A DNA stretch of 64,000 nucleotides. It comes from Limnohabitans sp. 2KL-27 (GTDB taxonomy: Bacteria; Pseudomonadota; Gammaproteobacteria; Burkholderiales; Burkholderiaceae_C). The stretch is from positions 248,001-312,000 of the forward strand of contig NZ_CXOP01000001.1 of NCBI RefSeq assembly GCF_001269345.1. The letters are read 5' to 3'. Shown piece by piece: positions 1 through 9,118 of this stretch. The translations under genes were made by a program, and so were the position numbers. The notes under the pieces are model-generated. The model was not told the DNA's origin and searched no databases. It saw only the letters and a list, made by a program, of their open reading frames with translations. Every line of letters begins with the position of its first letter. The stretch's first letter is position 1.

Positions 1-111
1 TTGGTGTACGAGCTCGACGAGAACCTGAAGCCGATTCGCCACTACTACCTGGGTGACGCCGAAGCTGCTGCCAAAGCCGCTGCCGCGGTCGCCAGCCAAG
101 GCAAAGCCTGA
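1..111 (+). CDS. gpmA: 2,3-bisphosphoglycerate-dependent phosphoglycerate mutase, C-terminal end (partial)
   Basis: Only the last 36 codons are present; the gene enters from the left edge. The tail contains the [22 protein letters not shown] ending typical of bacterial dPGM, which interconverts 3- and 2-phosphoglycerate in glycolysis. It finishes with a short Ala/Lys-rich extension. In many Burkholderiales gpmA lies directly upstream of a ctpA-type protease gene, as here. Identity rests on this tail and on the gene order; the catalytic part lies outside the window. Confidence 0.8.
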   Translation: MVYELDENLKPIRHYYLGDAEAAAKAAAAVASQGKA

Positions 112-214
112 AGGTTGATCTGCACGGGCGTGACAGGGGATTTACACCCCGTCACCCAACTCACCTGCTGGCGGGTGTATATTGATTCGCTTCTGATGGG
201 GAACACACAAGCAC

Positions 215-1666
215 ATGGGACAAAAACTCAAAATCGCGGGCTGGCTCAGCGTTGGGGCACTGGCCGGTGCGTTGACCACCGTGTCGCTGCAAACCGTGGC
301 ACGCGGCAACATGGCCCCCTTGCCGCTGGAAGAGCTGCAGCAGCTGGCCGCTGTGTTTGGCATGGTCAAGAGCGACTACGTTGAGCCCGTGGATGAGAAA
401 AAACTGATCTCCGAAGCCATCTCCGGCATGGTCGCCAGCCTGGACCCCCACTCCCAGTATTTCGACAAAAAAACCTTCAAAGAATTTTCTGAAGGCACCT
501 CGGGCAAGTTTGTCGGCGTGGGCATCGAGATCAGCCAGGAAGACGGTTTGGTCAAGATCGTCTCGCCCATTGAGGGCTCACCGGCCGATCGGGCCGGCCT
601 CAAGCCCAACGACCTGATCACCAAAATCGATGACACCGCGGTCAAAGGCCTGAGCTTGAACGATGCGGTCAAACGCATGCGCGGCGAGCCCAAAACCAAG
701 GTATTGCTGACCATCTTCCGCAAGTCCGAAAACCGCACCTTCCCGGTGACCATCGTGCGCGAAGAGATCAAGACCCAATCGGTCAAATCCAAAATCGTCG
801 AGCCGGGTTATGGTTGGATTCGCGTGTCCCAGTTCCAAGAACGCACGGTGGACGACTTTGCCCGCAAGATCGAAGAGATGTACAAGCAAGAGCCCCAGCT
901 CAAAGGCCTGGTGCTCGACCTGCGCAACGATCCCGGGGGTCTGCTGGACGCGGCCGTGGCCTTGTCTGCCGCATTTTTGCCTGAAAACGTCACGGTGGTC
1001 ACCACCAATGGCCAGCTTGAAGAAAGCAAATCCATCTACAAGGCGACACCCCAGTTCTGGCGTCGCAACAGCAGCAACGACCCCATCACCCGCATGACGG
1101 TGGCCACGGGTGGTGCGCTGAAAAAAGTGCCTTTGGTGGTGCTGGTGAACGAAGGCTCGGCCTCGGCCAGCGAGATCGTGGCGGGCGCCCTGCAAGACTA
1201 CAAGCGCGGCACCCTCATGGGCAGCCAGACTTTTGGCAAAGGCTCGGTGCAAACGGTGCGCCAACTGGGTCCTGACACCGCCCTCAAAATCACCACGGCC
1301 CGCTACTACACGCCCAATGGCCGCGCCATCCAAGCCAAAGGCATCGTGCCGGAGGTGATGCTGGACGAAACCGAAAACGGCAACGTCTTCTCGGCCCTGC
1401 GCCCCCGCGAAGCGGACCTGGACAAACACCTGTCCAATGGCAAGGAAGCCCAAGAGAAAAAAGACCCGGTCCGCGAGAAAGCCCGCGAAGACGCGATCAA
1501 GAAACTCGAAGAAGAGTCCAAAAAGCCTGTGGCCGAACGCCGCTTGCCCGAGTTCGGCTCGGACAAGGATTTCCAGTTGATCCAGGCCTTGAACCAGCTC
1601 AAGGGTCTGCCCGTCAAGGCCAGCACGACGCTGGCCGAACGCAAGATCGAAAAGAAAGTCGACTGA
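215..1666 (+). CDS. ctpA: S41-family carboxy-terminal processing protease (CtpA/Prc)
   Basis: A 483-residue periplasmic serine protease of the C-terminal processing family, which trims or degrades exported proteins. The N-terminus has a hydrophobic export segment (about residues 8-25). A PDZ domain follows (about 95-180), then the S41 catalytic core. The Ser/Lys dyad is visible as S317 in GSASAS and K342 in FGKGS, 25 residues apart as in E. coli Prc. The last 80 residues are charged and probably helical. The gene follows gpmA by about 100 bp and precedes moeB by 18 bp. The ATG at 215 has only a weak ribosome site. Confidence 0.93.
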   Translation: MGQKLKIAGWLSVGALAGALTTVSLQTVARGNMAPLPLEELQQLAAVFGMVKSDYVEPVDEKKLISEAISGMVASLDPHSQYFDKKTFKEFSEGTSGKFVGVGIEISQEDGLVKIVSPIEGSPADRAGLKPNDLITKIDDTAVKGLSLNDAVKRMRGEPKTKVLLTIFRKSENRTFPVTIVREEIKTQSVKSKIVEPGYGWIRVSQFQERTVDDFARKIEEMYKQEPQLKGLVLDLRNDPGGLLDAAVALSAAFLPENVTVVTTNGQLEESKSIYKATPQFWRRNSSNDPITRMTVATGGALKKVPLVVLVNEGSASASEIVAGALQDYKRGTLMGSQTFGKGSVQTVRQLGPDTALKITTARYYTPNGRAIQAKGIVPEVMLDETENGNVFSALRPREADLDKHLSNGKEAQEKKDPVREKAREDAIKKLEEESKKPVAERRLPEFGSDKDFQLIQALNQLKGLPVKASTTLAERKIEKKVD

Positions 1667-1684
1667 GCCCCACAGGTGACGCGC

Positions 1685-2443
1685 ATGGATGACACGCAGC
1701 TGCTGCGCTATTCGCGGCACATCCTGCTCAACGAACTGGGCATCGACGGCCAGGAAAAACTCTTGGCCTCCCACGCCCTCATCATCGGTGCGGGTGGGCT
1801 GGGTTCTCCGGTCAGCCTGTATCTGGGCAGTGCAGGTGTAGGCCACATCACCGTGGTCGACCACGACGAGGTGGACGCCACCAATTTACAGCGCCAAATT
1901 GCCCACACGCTGGACCGGGTGGGCCAATCCAAAGCCGACTCGGTGCGAACCGCCATCGCCCAGATCAACCCCGATGTGCGCGTCACCCCCATCACCCAAC
2001 GCGCGGAGGCTGCCCTGCTGGACACGCTGGTGGCGCAAGCCGATGTGGTGGTCGACTGCTGCGACAACTTTGAAACCCGCCAGGCCGTGAACCTGGCCTG
2101 TGTGGTGCACCGCAAGCCGCTGGTCTCAGGCGCGGCCATCCGCATGGACGGCCAGGTTTCGGTATTTGACAGCACGCAGGCTGAAGCGCCCTGCTACGCC
2201 TGCATTTTCCCGCCTGAGCAGCTGCCCGAAGAAACCCGCTGTGCCACCATGGGCGTGTTCGCACCGCTGGTGGGCATCATCGGCACGGTGCAGGCGGCTG
2301 AAGCCCTCAAAATCCTGAGCGGCATGGGCAGCCACATGGCCGGACGTTTGCTGATGCTCGATGGGCGCGAACTGTCTTGGACCGACATCCGCATGCAACG
2401 CAACCCGGCTTGCCTGGTGTGCGCACCGCACCGCCAAGGCTGA
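1685..2443 (+). CDS. moeB: Molybdopterin-synthase adenylyltransferase / ThiF-family E1-like enzyme
   Basis: A 252-residue HesA/MoeB/ThiF protein that adenylates the C-terminal glycine of a small sulfur carrier (MoaD or ThiS) with ATP. Visible are the nucleotide loop GAGGLGSP, the DATNLQRQ segment, two CxxC zinc pairs (CYAC and CLVC) and the candidate catalytic Cys186 in ETRCATM. I chose the ATG at 1685 because AGGTGA lies 5 bases upstream; an in-frame GTG at 1676 would add three residues. MoeB and ThiF cannot be separated by sequence alone. The length fits MoeB. Confidence 0.88.
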   Translation: MDDTQLLRYSRHILLNELGIDGQEKLLASHALIIGAGGLGSPVSLYLGSAGVGHITVVDHDEVDATNLQRQIAHTLDRVGQSKADSVRTAIAQINPDVRVTPITQRAEAALLDTLVAQADVVVDCCDNFETRQAVNLACVVHRKPLVSGAAIRMDGQVSVFDSTQAEAPCYACIFPPEQLPEETRCATMGVFAPLVGIIGTVQAAEALKILSGMGSHMAGRLLMLDGRELSWTDIRMQRNPACLVCAPHRQG

Positions 2444-2511
2444 ACAGACTCAAGCAAGCCAGCATTCGGCTGCAGGGGGGGCCTCCCACAGCGCAGACGC
2501 CCTGAAATCTT

Positions 2512-2536
2512 CGTGGGAGCGAGCCCCTGCTCGCGA
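2512..2536. repeat. REP-like palindrome (single copy)
   Basis: In the moeB-luxR gap, the segment GTGGGAGCGAGC, a CCCT loop and GCTCGCGA form a 6-bp GC stem (GCGAGC at 2519-2524, GCTCGC at 2529-2534). It closely resembles the REP sequence familiar from Pseudomonas. No other copy was noticed in the window. The rest of the 2444-2670 gap shows no gene. Confidence 0.5.
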
Positions 2537-2670
2537 ATGCATGCAAACCGTTGGCGCCTATTCAAAGAGCTCTCCCATCCTGAATAAAGAGGATGGGGCA
2601 AACCCGGACCTCCAAGCATGCCGATTCGGTATGTAATCCATAAAGGCCATTCCGTAAAAACACGCACACC

Positions 2671-3405
2671 ATGTACCTGAGCTCCAAACAGGCGACGCTA
2701 CTGGGCCAGATCATGCAAACTCTGGCCGAGCCGCATGAAGAAACCGAGATTCGCGAGATCATGGGTGACTTGGTCATGCAGCTGGTCGGGGCTCAGTATT
2801 ACGCCAGCTTTGTCTGGCAGCCCGACAGCCAAATTTTTGCCCAGCCCATCCAGATCAACATGGACCCGATGAATCTGCGGGCCTATGAAAGTTATTACCA
2901 GTTCCATGACCCCATCACGCCACTCATGCAGCGTTACCAGGTGGCCGTGCGTGCCACCGATGTGCTGGGAATTGACGAGCTGAAGAAAACCGAGTTCTTC
3001 AACGACTTCCTGAACAAGGATGGCTTGTATTGGGGTGTGAACCTTTACGCCTGGCACCAAGGGCAAAACCTGGGTGACATGCGCATCTGGCGCGACAAAC
3101 GCAGGGATAACTTCACACCCGACGAGCTGCGCTTGCTCGACATGCTGCAGCCGGCTTTTGTCACGGCGCTGGCCCGTGCGCAAAGACCCAAGCAGCACGA
3201 AGTCTTGACGCTCAACACCCTGTCCCAACGCCTGACCACGCGCGAGCAGGACACCGCACGGCTCGTCATGCTGGGCATGACCGATAAGGAAATAGCCCGG
3301 GCGTTGGACATTTCCACCACCACGGTGCGCACCCACCTGGAAAACGCATTTCGCAAAGTCGGTGTGAGCAATCGGGCCGCACTGGTGCACAAACTCAGGC
3401 CCTGA
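2671..3405 (+). CDS. LuxR-family transcriptional regulator (paralogue 1)
   Basis: A 244-residue regulator. The last 60 residues are a LuxR/GerE helix-turn-helix (LTTREQD, then the recognition region TDKEIARALDIS and TTVRTHLENAF). The N-terminal 170 residues look like a GAF-like or autoinducer-type sensor fold, with a central patch of YYQFHDPIT and WGVNLYAW. The protein is clearly paralogous to the regulator at 6338-7117, which shares FxDPITP, EF(F/Y)ND and WGVNLYA. It lies 98 bp upstream of a co-oriented amidase gene, which is its most likely target. No LuxI synthase is present, so the ligand is unknown. The ribosome site is weak. Confidence 0.85.
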   Translation: MYLSSKQATLLGQIMQTLAEPHEETEIREIMGDLVMQLVGAQYYASFVWQPDSQIFAQPIQINMDPMNLRAYESYYQFHDPITPLMQRYQVAVRATDVLGIDELKKTEFFNDFLNKDGLYWGVNLYAWHQGQNLGDMRIWRDKRRDNFTPDELRLLDMLQPAFVTALARAQRPKQHEVLTLNTLSQRLTTREQDTARLVMLGMTDKEIARALDISTTTVRTHLENAFRKVGVSNRAALVHKLRP

Positions 3406-3503
3406 AGGTATCCTGCGAATCAAGGATGGTGGCTCATCCAAGGTTTTCTTAGCATGGTGTGAACGCTCATTTCAGCGTTGACAACACCTCACAGGAGACC
3501 CAC

Positions 3504-5117
3504 ATGAGCATGGATACATCACGACGCCAATTTTTCAAAAACACCACAGCCGTCTCTGCAGCTGCCGTCATGGGCGACTTGGCCCTCACGGCCGCCGGCG
3601 GCCACATGGCACAGGCCAAAACGAAGGATGCGCTGTCTGAATTGACCGCGACGCAAGTGGTTCGCGACATCAGCAATGGCAAGCTCAAGGCCGAAACCTA
3701 TATGGCCGCCATGATTGCGCGTGCCAAGGCTGTCAGCAGCCTCAATGCCATGATTTACCTGAATGAAGACAAAGCCATGGCGGCGGCACGTCAGGTCGAT
3801 GCGGACCGTACCGCCGGCAAAAAACTCGGTGCTTTGGCCGGTTTGCCGATTGTCGTCAAGGACAACATCAACACCAAGGACATGAAGACCACGGGGGGCA
3901 CACCCTCGCTGCGCCATTTTCAGCCCAGCAAAAATGCACCCTCCGTTCAAAAGTTAATCGATGCTGGCGCCATTGTCCTGGGCAAATCCAATCTGCACGA
4001 ATGGGCTTTTGGCATCACCAGTACCAACTTCACGCTGGGCACAGACCAATCTGGCGGCGCTGCACGCCCCTGCAAAAATCCCTATGACAGCACCCGCATT
4101 CCTGGCGGCTCGTCGGGGGGCACGGCTGCAGCCATTGCCGCAAGATTTGCACCGGCCGGTCTGGGCACAGACACGGGGGGGTCAACCCGCGTGCCAGCCT
4201 CCTTCTGTGGTGTGGCCGGTTTCCGTCCCTCGGTGGGCGATGGCGAAGGCAAAGGCCGCCGCTACCCCGACACCGTCAACGATGCCCTGCCCATCAGCAC
4301 CACGCGCGACACGGTGGGACCCATGGCCCGCACAGTGGCCGACTTGGCCTTGTTGGATGCCGTGATTGCAGGCGGCGATGTGCCTGTGGCCAAATCGCTC
4401 AAAGGCCTCAAAATCGGCATTCCTGCCACCTTCTGGGCGGGCTTGGATGACAGCGTGAAGACGGTGGCCGATGACGCCAAGAAAAAGCTGGCGGCTGCCG
4501 GTGTGGTGTTTGTGGATGCCGATCTGGCGGGCATCATGGCACTCAATGGGGAGATGTCGTTTCCGATTGCCTTGCACGAGCCGGTGCACGCCATTCCGGC
4601 CTATTTGTCGGCCAATAACGCGCCTGTCAAAACCGTCAAGGAAGTGGCGGATCAACTTGCCAGCCCGGATGTGGCGGGTGCCTTTGGCGCCATTCAAGGC
4701 CCCTTCAGTGAAGCCGCTTTCCACGATGCGTATTTGGGCATCATGGCCACCAAGCGTCCAGCCTTGCAAAAACTCTACAAAGACTATTTCGCCACGCAAG
4801 GTGTGGAGTGCGTGTTGTTACCAACAACCCTCTTGGCCGCGCCCAAGATCGACGCCGCCAATGGCTCCAAAAACCTCAGCTACACCGTCGGCGGTGTGGT
4901 GCAAAAAGACAAAGACACCTTTGGCACTTGCATCCGCAACACCGACCCCTGCACCAATGCTGGCATTCCCAGCGTGTCGATTCCGGCAGGTTTGACGGCA
5001 GGCGGTTTGCCCGTGGGCATGCAAATCGACGGCCCCTTGGGCTCGGACAGCAATCTGCTGGCCATTGGCATGGGCATCGAGGCGGTTTGGGGGTCGGTCA
5101 AAGCACCGGCAATCTGA
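3504..5117 (+). CDS. Tat-exported amidase (amidase signature family)
   Basis: A 537-residue amidase of the Ser-cisSer-Lys family, which hydrolyses a carboxamide to acid and ammonia. The catalytic residues are K119 (VVKDN), S203 (GGSSGG) and S227 (GTDTGGS), with the usual 24-residue spacing between the serines. The N-terminus carries a twin-arginine signal (SRRQFFK) and a hydrophobic stretch, so the enzyme should act in the periplasm. The ATG at 3504 has AGGAG upstream; an upstream GTG at 3459 is unlikely. A related amidase without a signal lies at 7108-8517. The substrate cannot be told from sequence. Confidence 0.9.
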   Translation: MSMDTSRRQFFKNTTAVSAAAVMGDLALTAAGGHMAQAKTKDALSELTATQVVRDISNGKLKAETYMAAMIARAKAVSSLNAMIYLNEDKAMAAARQVDADRTAGKKLGALAGLPIVVKDNINTKDMKTTGGTPSLRHFQPSKNAPSVQKLIDAGAIVLGKSNLHEWAFGITSTNFTLGTDQSGGAARPCKNPYDSTRIPGGSSGGTAAAIAARFAPAGLGTDTGGSTRVPASFCGVAGFRPSVGDGEGKGRRYPDTVNDALPISTTRDTVGPMARTVADLALLDAVIAGGDVPVAKSLKGLKIGIPATFWAGLDDSVKTVADDAKKKLAAAGVVFVDADLAGIMALNGEMSFPIALHEPVHAIPAYLSANNAPVKTVKEVADQLASPDVAGAFGAIQGPFSEAAFHDAYLGIMATKRPALQKLYKDYFATQGVECVLLPTTLLAAPKIDAANGSKNLSYTVGGVVQKDKDTFGTCIRNTDPCTNAGIPSVSIPAGLTAGGLPVGMQIDGPLGSDSNLLAIGMGIEAVWGSVKAPAI

Positions 5118-5151
5118 TCAAGACCGGCCCTGAGCCGGTCAGAAACGCCAG

Positions 5152-5189
5152 AAAAGGCCGGGTGTCATTCAAAGCACCTGGCCTTTTTT
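5152..5189. terminator. Bidirectional terminator between amidase and Bug protein genes
   Basis: A-rich and T-rich flanks enclose AAGGCCGGGTG and GCACCTGGCCTTTTTT arms around a TCATTCAAA loop. The element lies between two convergent genes and can serve both strands. A second GC hairpin (GACCGG/CCGGTC) lies just before it, at 5122-5140. Confidence 0.8.
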
Positions 5190-5202
5190 GTGGAGATCTG
5201 GC

Positions 5203-6159
5203 TCAGTCCGCCGTAAAACCAGAGGCCTTCACAACCGGTGCCCAGCGAGCGGTTTCTGAGCTGATCAATGTCTGAAGGTCTTGCGGGGTACCGCCGCCGA
5301 TTTCTAAGCCCATTTTGGTGAAACGATCTTTAATCGCCGGGTTTTTCAACGCGCGGTTCACAGCGGCATTCAAAGTGGTGATCTGCGCGGAATCCATGCC
5401 GCCCGGCGCGAACAGGGCAAACCAGCCCACGCCGACCAAATCCTTGAAGCCTGACTCGCGCAGCGTGGGCACATCCGGAAACAAGGCATTGCGCTGAGGG
5501 CCTGAGGTGGCCAGGATGCGGCTTTTGCCTGCGCGGTGCATCTCGCCCTGGTCGACCAAGGTGTCAATGCCCAAGGTCACTTGATCGCCGATGAGGGCCG
5601 TCATCAATTGCGCACCGCCGTTGTAGGGCACATGGGTCAGATCGAGCCCCGTCTTCTGGCCAATCATCACGCCAAAGAAATGCGGCAAACTGCCTGGGGC
5701 AGGTGAGCCAAATGAGCCGGTTTTGGGATTCTTTTTGACCACGGGCACCAAGTCCGCAATGCTGCGAATCGGGCTGTCGGCCTTGACCGACACACCAAAC
5801 TGGAAGTCGGCAATGTGCGCCACAGGTGCAAGGTCTTTTTGCACGTCGTAGTTGAGTTTCTTGAACACCAGCGGCGCCAGCACCGGCACCACAATCGGTG
5901 CCAGCATGATCGTGGTCCCGTTGGGCGCAGCATTCTTCAAGGCTTCAGCGGCGATGCGGCCACCTGCCCCCACGCGGTTTTCGACCACCACAGGGCGGCC
6001 CAATTCGTCCTTGAGGCGTTCGGCCAACAGACGTGCGGCCAGATCGGCAGAGCCGCCAGCACCAAAACCCACCAACACTTTGAGGGGGACCGGCTCGTTG
6101 GCTTGCGCCAACCCAGACAACAACAGCAACATGCTGCCCAACCAGAGTTTCGTTTTCAT
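5203..6159 (-). CDS. Tripartite tricarboxylate transporter substrate-binding protein (Bug/TctC family)
   Basis: A 318-residue periplasmic binding protein with a clear signal peptide (KTKLWLGSMLLLLSGLAQA). The Bug fold is marked by VLVGFGAGGSADLAARLLAERL, given here in part, and by FKKLNYD and PVAHIADF. Bug proteins deliver carboxylates to TctAB-type permeases, which are not in this window. The ATG at 6159 has AAGGAAG six bases upstream; the longer reading adds 12 residues without support. The gene sits between the two amidase/LuxR pairs and could carry an amidase product, which is inference only. Confidence 0.9.
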   Translation of the reverse strand: MKTKLWLGSMLLLLSGLAQANEPVPLKVLVGFGAGGSADLAARLLAERLKDELGRPVVVENRVGAGGRIAAEALKNAAPNGTTIMLAPIVVPVLAPLVFKKLNYDVQKDLAPVAHIADFQFGVSVKADSPIRSIADLVPVVKKNPKTGSFGSPAPGSLPHFFGVMIGQKTGLDLTHVPYNGGAQLMTALIGDQVTLGIDTLVDQGEMHRAGKSRILATSGPQRNALFPDVPTLRESGFKDLVGVGWFALFAPGGMDSAQITTLNAAVNRALKNPAIKDRFTKMGLEIGGGTPQDLQTLISSETARWAPVVKASGFTAD

Positions 6160-6337
6160 CGCGCTTCCTTGATATTCAAAAGTTGAAAAACACACCAGAG
6201 GACTTTAGGGTTTTCTGCCGGTAGCGAACACCCTCAAAATTGATGGTTGGTCCAGTTCAAGGCGCCCATACAGCGGGTAATCTCTCTTGACCTTGCCCTT
6301 GGATTTGTTAATTTGAAGTGCTTGTGAGAAGACCCCC

Positions 6338-7117
6338 ATGTACCTGAACACCCAACAATCCAAAATGCTGGCAGATCTGTGCGCGGTCATGGCCTCGGAT
6401 GTCACGAAAGCGCAATTGCTCCAGTCCTTGGCGCAACCCTTGGCGCAGTTCATGCAGGCCGATCATCTGGTCTCGCGCCAATGGAATGCCCAGACCAATC
6501 GCTACGCCATCTGCGCGTCTTACAACGTCAAGCCATCGAGAATCCGAGCGTATGAAGCGCATTTCCAGTTTTGCGACCCCATCACACCGCGCCTTCGGGC
6601 CATGCGTACACCCGCGCGGGTCAGCGATGTGTGTTCTGCGCAAGAACTGGAGGGCTCCGAGTTTTACAACGACCACCTGCGCCAGGACGGCATTCACTGG
6701 GGAGTGAACCTCTACGCCTACCGTGGTGATACGTGTCTGGGCGATCTCGTCATTTATCGGGCCAGGGGACGAAAAGACTTCAGCCCCCAGGACATGGCTT
6801 GCCTGAACATCCTGGCGCCAGTGTTCACAGCGGCATTAAGCCGACTGGAGGCGGTGGATTCCACCAAACCCGCCTGGATGGGCCATGAAGAAGCCGAGCT
6901 GCGCAGCTTGTTGAGCGGGCCTTGTCAGCTCAGCCAGCGCGAGGCCGATGTGGTGCTGCTTTGCCTGAACGGCTGCTCAGACAAGGACATTGCGCGGGAG
7001 CTTCAGATTGGCTTTACCACTGTGCGCTACCACCTGGGCCACGCGTTTGAAAAGCTCGGCGTTCAGGGGCGTAACAAATTGCCCGCCCGCATTGGGCAAC
7101 TTTTGCATCAGGCCTGA
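6338..7117 (+). CDS. LuxR-family transcriptional regulator (paralogue 2)
   Basis: A 259-residue paralogue of the regulator at 2671-3405, with the same layout: an N-terminal sensor region (about 1-170) and a C-terminal LuxR helix-turn-helix (LSQREADVVLLCLNG, then DKDIARELQIG). It starts MYLNTQQSKML against MYLSSKQATLL in the first copy. The gene is divergent from the Bug protein gene (178-bp gap). Its 3' end overlaps the convergent amidase gene by 10 bp. A spacer of about 20 residues before the DNA-binding domain is longer than in paralogue 1. The ligand is unknown. Confidence 0.85.
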   Translation: MYLNTQQSKMLADLCAVMASDVTKAQLLQSLAQPLAQFMQADHLVSRQWNAQTNRYAICASYNVKPSRIRAYEAHFQFCDPITPRLRAMRTPARVSDVCSAQELEGSEFYNDHLRQDGIHWGVNLYAYRGDTCLGDLVIYRARGRKDFSPQDMACLNILAPVFTAALSRLEAVDSTKPAWMGHEEAELRSLLSGPCQLSQREADVVLLCLNGCSDKDIARELQIGFTTVRYHLGHAFEKLGVQGRNKLPARIGQLLHQA

Positions 7118-8517
7118 ACCATCGGTGGCCGAGGCAGGCGTGGCAAAACCCGCTCAATGGCCGCCGCCACAGTCAACAGGTGGCGATCCGAGCCCAAGGG
7201 GCCGTCCAGCTCCAGCCCCACGGGCAAGCCCTCCGCAGTCAAACCTGCCGGAACGCTGATGCCGGGCAGTCCGGCATTGCTGCCGGGATCGGTGTTGCGG
7301 ATCAAGGTTTTGAATGTGGGCACTGCTTGCCCATGCAAATCCACCAAGTCGTCGTGACCAATGGGTGGGGCCGTCATGAGGCAAGTTGGGAAAGCCAGGG
7401 CATCCAGGCGGTGGTCGGCAAAGTGCCGGGCATAAGCGGCCTGCAGCTTTTGCCGCCTGGCCAGCGCCGCAGCGTAGGCCGGGGCTGTGACGCGTTCATG
7501 GCCGAGTTGCCGAGACAAGATCCGGACCACATCCGGGCTGCCCACACCCGCCAGCAGGGCGTCCATCGACAAGCCCTGCGCCTTGGCATAAGCGGGCAGG
7601 CTTTGCATCATTTCGAACATCACCAAGGTCGATCCCGTGGTGTCGTTGTGCCGCTTCAGGTCGGGCACATCCAAAGTCACGCACACAACGCCTTCAGAGG
7701 CCAGCGTATCCAGCGCTTGTTCAATGACCGCCAAAACTTGCGGGTCGGCACCTTCAAAAAAGTCCCCACGCGGAATGCCCAAGCGCAGGCCTTTGAGTGA
7801 CACATCCGGCAGGTCAGCTGGGTCTTGAGCCAAGAGCGCGTCGAGCCAAGCCACGTCGGCAACGCTGCGGGCCATCGGCCCCACGGTGTCTTTGCTGGGT
7901 GACAAGTGCAAGATGCCTTGCGAGGGGTAGCGGCCCATGCTGGGCCTGAACCCCACCACACCACACAAAGCGGCTGGTAGGCGCACCGAAGCACCGGTGT
8001 CTGTGCCCAGAGCGGCGGGCACCATGCGTGAGGCCACGGCCACGGCCGATCCACCAGAGCTGCCACCCGGGACGCGCAGGGGGTTCCAGGGGTTGCGACA
8101 AGGACCCGTGACCGCGTTGTGGGTGGTGCCCCCCAAGGCCAATTCGTGCAGATTGGTTTTGCCAGCGATCAAGCCGCCGGATTGCAGCAGGCGATCGACC
8201 ACAGCGGCATTGCGCTGAGGTCTGGAAGCGAGCAATGCCCGCGTGCCACCACTGGTGGGCAGATCGGCGGTGTCGATGTTGTCCTTGATCGCCACGGGTA
8301 TGCCAATCAAGGGTCGGCAATCAGGCTGTGCACAGGAGGCTTGGTCAAGGACTTTGGCTTGCTGGATCAGTCGCTCCCTATCTCGGCTGATCCAAGCATT
8401 CAGATGTGCCAATCGGTCGGTTTGCTGCAGCAAGGCGTGAACGTACTCTTGGTGCCCCAGCTTTCTGCGACGGATCGCTTTTTGAGCTTCAATCAGTGAG
8501 AGTTCAATGGGGTCCAT
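7108..8517 (-). CDS. Amidase (amidase signature family), cytosolic
   Basis: A 469-residue amidase with catalytic K78 (VAIKDN), S153 (GGSSGG) and S177 (GTDTGAS). No signal peptide is visible, so it should act in the cytosol. It shares the C-terminal blocks RNTDP, PAGLTA, GLPVG and DGPLGSD with the Tat-exported amidase at 3504-5117, so the two are related beyond the family signature. It is convergent with luxR paralogue 2 and overlaps it by 10 bp. It could equally be called an AtzF- or mandelamide-type amidase; the substrate is not known. Confidence 0.88.
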   Translation of the reverse strand: MDPIELSLIEAQKAIRRRKLGHQEYVHALLQQTDRLAHLNAWISRDRERLIQQAKVLDQASCAQPDCRPLIGIPVAIKDNIDTADLPTSGGTRALLASRPQRNAAVVDRLLQSGGLIAGKTNLHELALGGTTHNAVTGPCRNPWNPLRVPGGSSGGSAVAVASRMVPAALGTDTGASVRLPAALCGVVGFRPSMGRYPSQGILHLSPSKDTVGPMARSVADVAWLDALLAQDPADLPDVSLKGLRLGIPRGDFFEGADPQVLAVIEQALDTLASEGVVCVTLDVPDLKRHNDTTGSTLVMFEMMQSLPAYAKAQGLSMDALLAGVGSPDVVRILSRQLGHERVTAPAYAAALARRQKLQAAYARHFADHRLDALAFPTCLMTAPPIGHDDLVDLHGQAVPTFKTLIRNTDPGSNAGLPGISVPAGLTAEGLPVGLELDGPLGSDRHLLTVAAAIERVLPRLPRPPMVQA

Positions 8518-8620
8518 AGAGGTTCAGAATCAAACCCATTAACTCTATGAGACTGGCCATGCATTGAACACCCCTATGAATGATGGTGTTGACGCGCGTG
8601 GAAGAAGGCCCCTGCCGCGC

Positions 8621-9118
8621 TCAGTCGCCATGGCAAGCGCCATGAAATTTTCTAAAGACGGGAGGCGACATGGCGACCTCAGGTGCAGCAAAAAGACCGA
8701 TTTTTTGTTTTTGGGCCTGACGTTGCAGACCCGCATAGGGGCCTTTGCCTGTGCGAAACCGGTAGGCCCAAGCCATGCCCGAGCGCACCATCTCAGCACC
8801 TAAATCCACGTCATCCATCAACAAACGGCCAATCTGCCGGCCATAAACATCGTGGCCGTGATCCAGCACTTGCACAGACTTGCGCAAGGCCAGGCGAATC
8901 ATCGCGTCGCGGGCTTCAGGTCCGCCGGGCTGACAGGTCTCGGGGGCGTCAATACCGTCGATGCGCAACTTCACCGGATCAGGCAGCCCGTCGCGCACAA
9001 GCAACACGGTGTCGCCATCCATGACCCAACTCACCCATCCCTTCCAAGCCTCGGAAGCCTGGCCCTCTAGAGGCAGCGCAAAGGCCAACACACACAAGCA
9101 AAGACGCCATGGCGTCAT
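8621..9118 (-). CDS. Secreted thermonuclease-like (SNase domain) nuclease
   Basis: A 165-residue protein with a signal peptide (about residues 1-22) and a staphylococcal-nuclease OB-fold domain. The landmarks are DGDT, the catalytic stretch GIDAPE, and YGRQIGRL with the expected arginines. A GMAWAYR segment follows. It should cleave DNA or RNA in the periplasm or outside the cell. The start codon overlaps the stop of the upstream marR gene (ATGA), so the two are co-transcribed and translationally coupled. The domain is full length for this family. Confidence 0.85.
   Translation of the reverse strand: MTPWRLCLCVLAFALPLEGQASEAWKGWVSWVMDGDTVLLVRDGLPDPVKLRIDGIDAPETCQPGGPEARDAMIRLALRKSVQVLDHGHDVYGRQIGRLLMDDVDLGAEMVRSGMAWAYRFRTGKGPYAGLQRQAQKQKIGLFAAPEVAMSPPVFRKFHGACHGD

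Noticed and set aside
129..154. Terminator after gpmA (TGACaGGGG...CCCCGTCA)
   Set aside because: The stem has a bulge and there is no T run, so it is too weak to list as a terminator.
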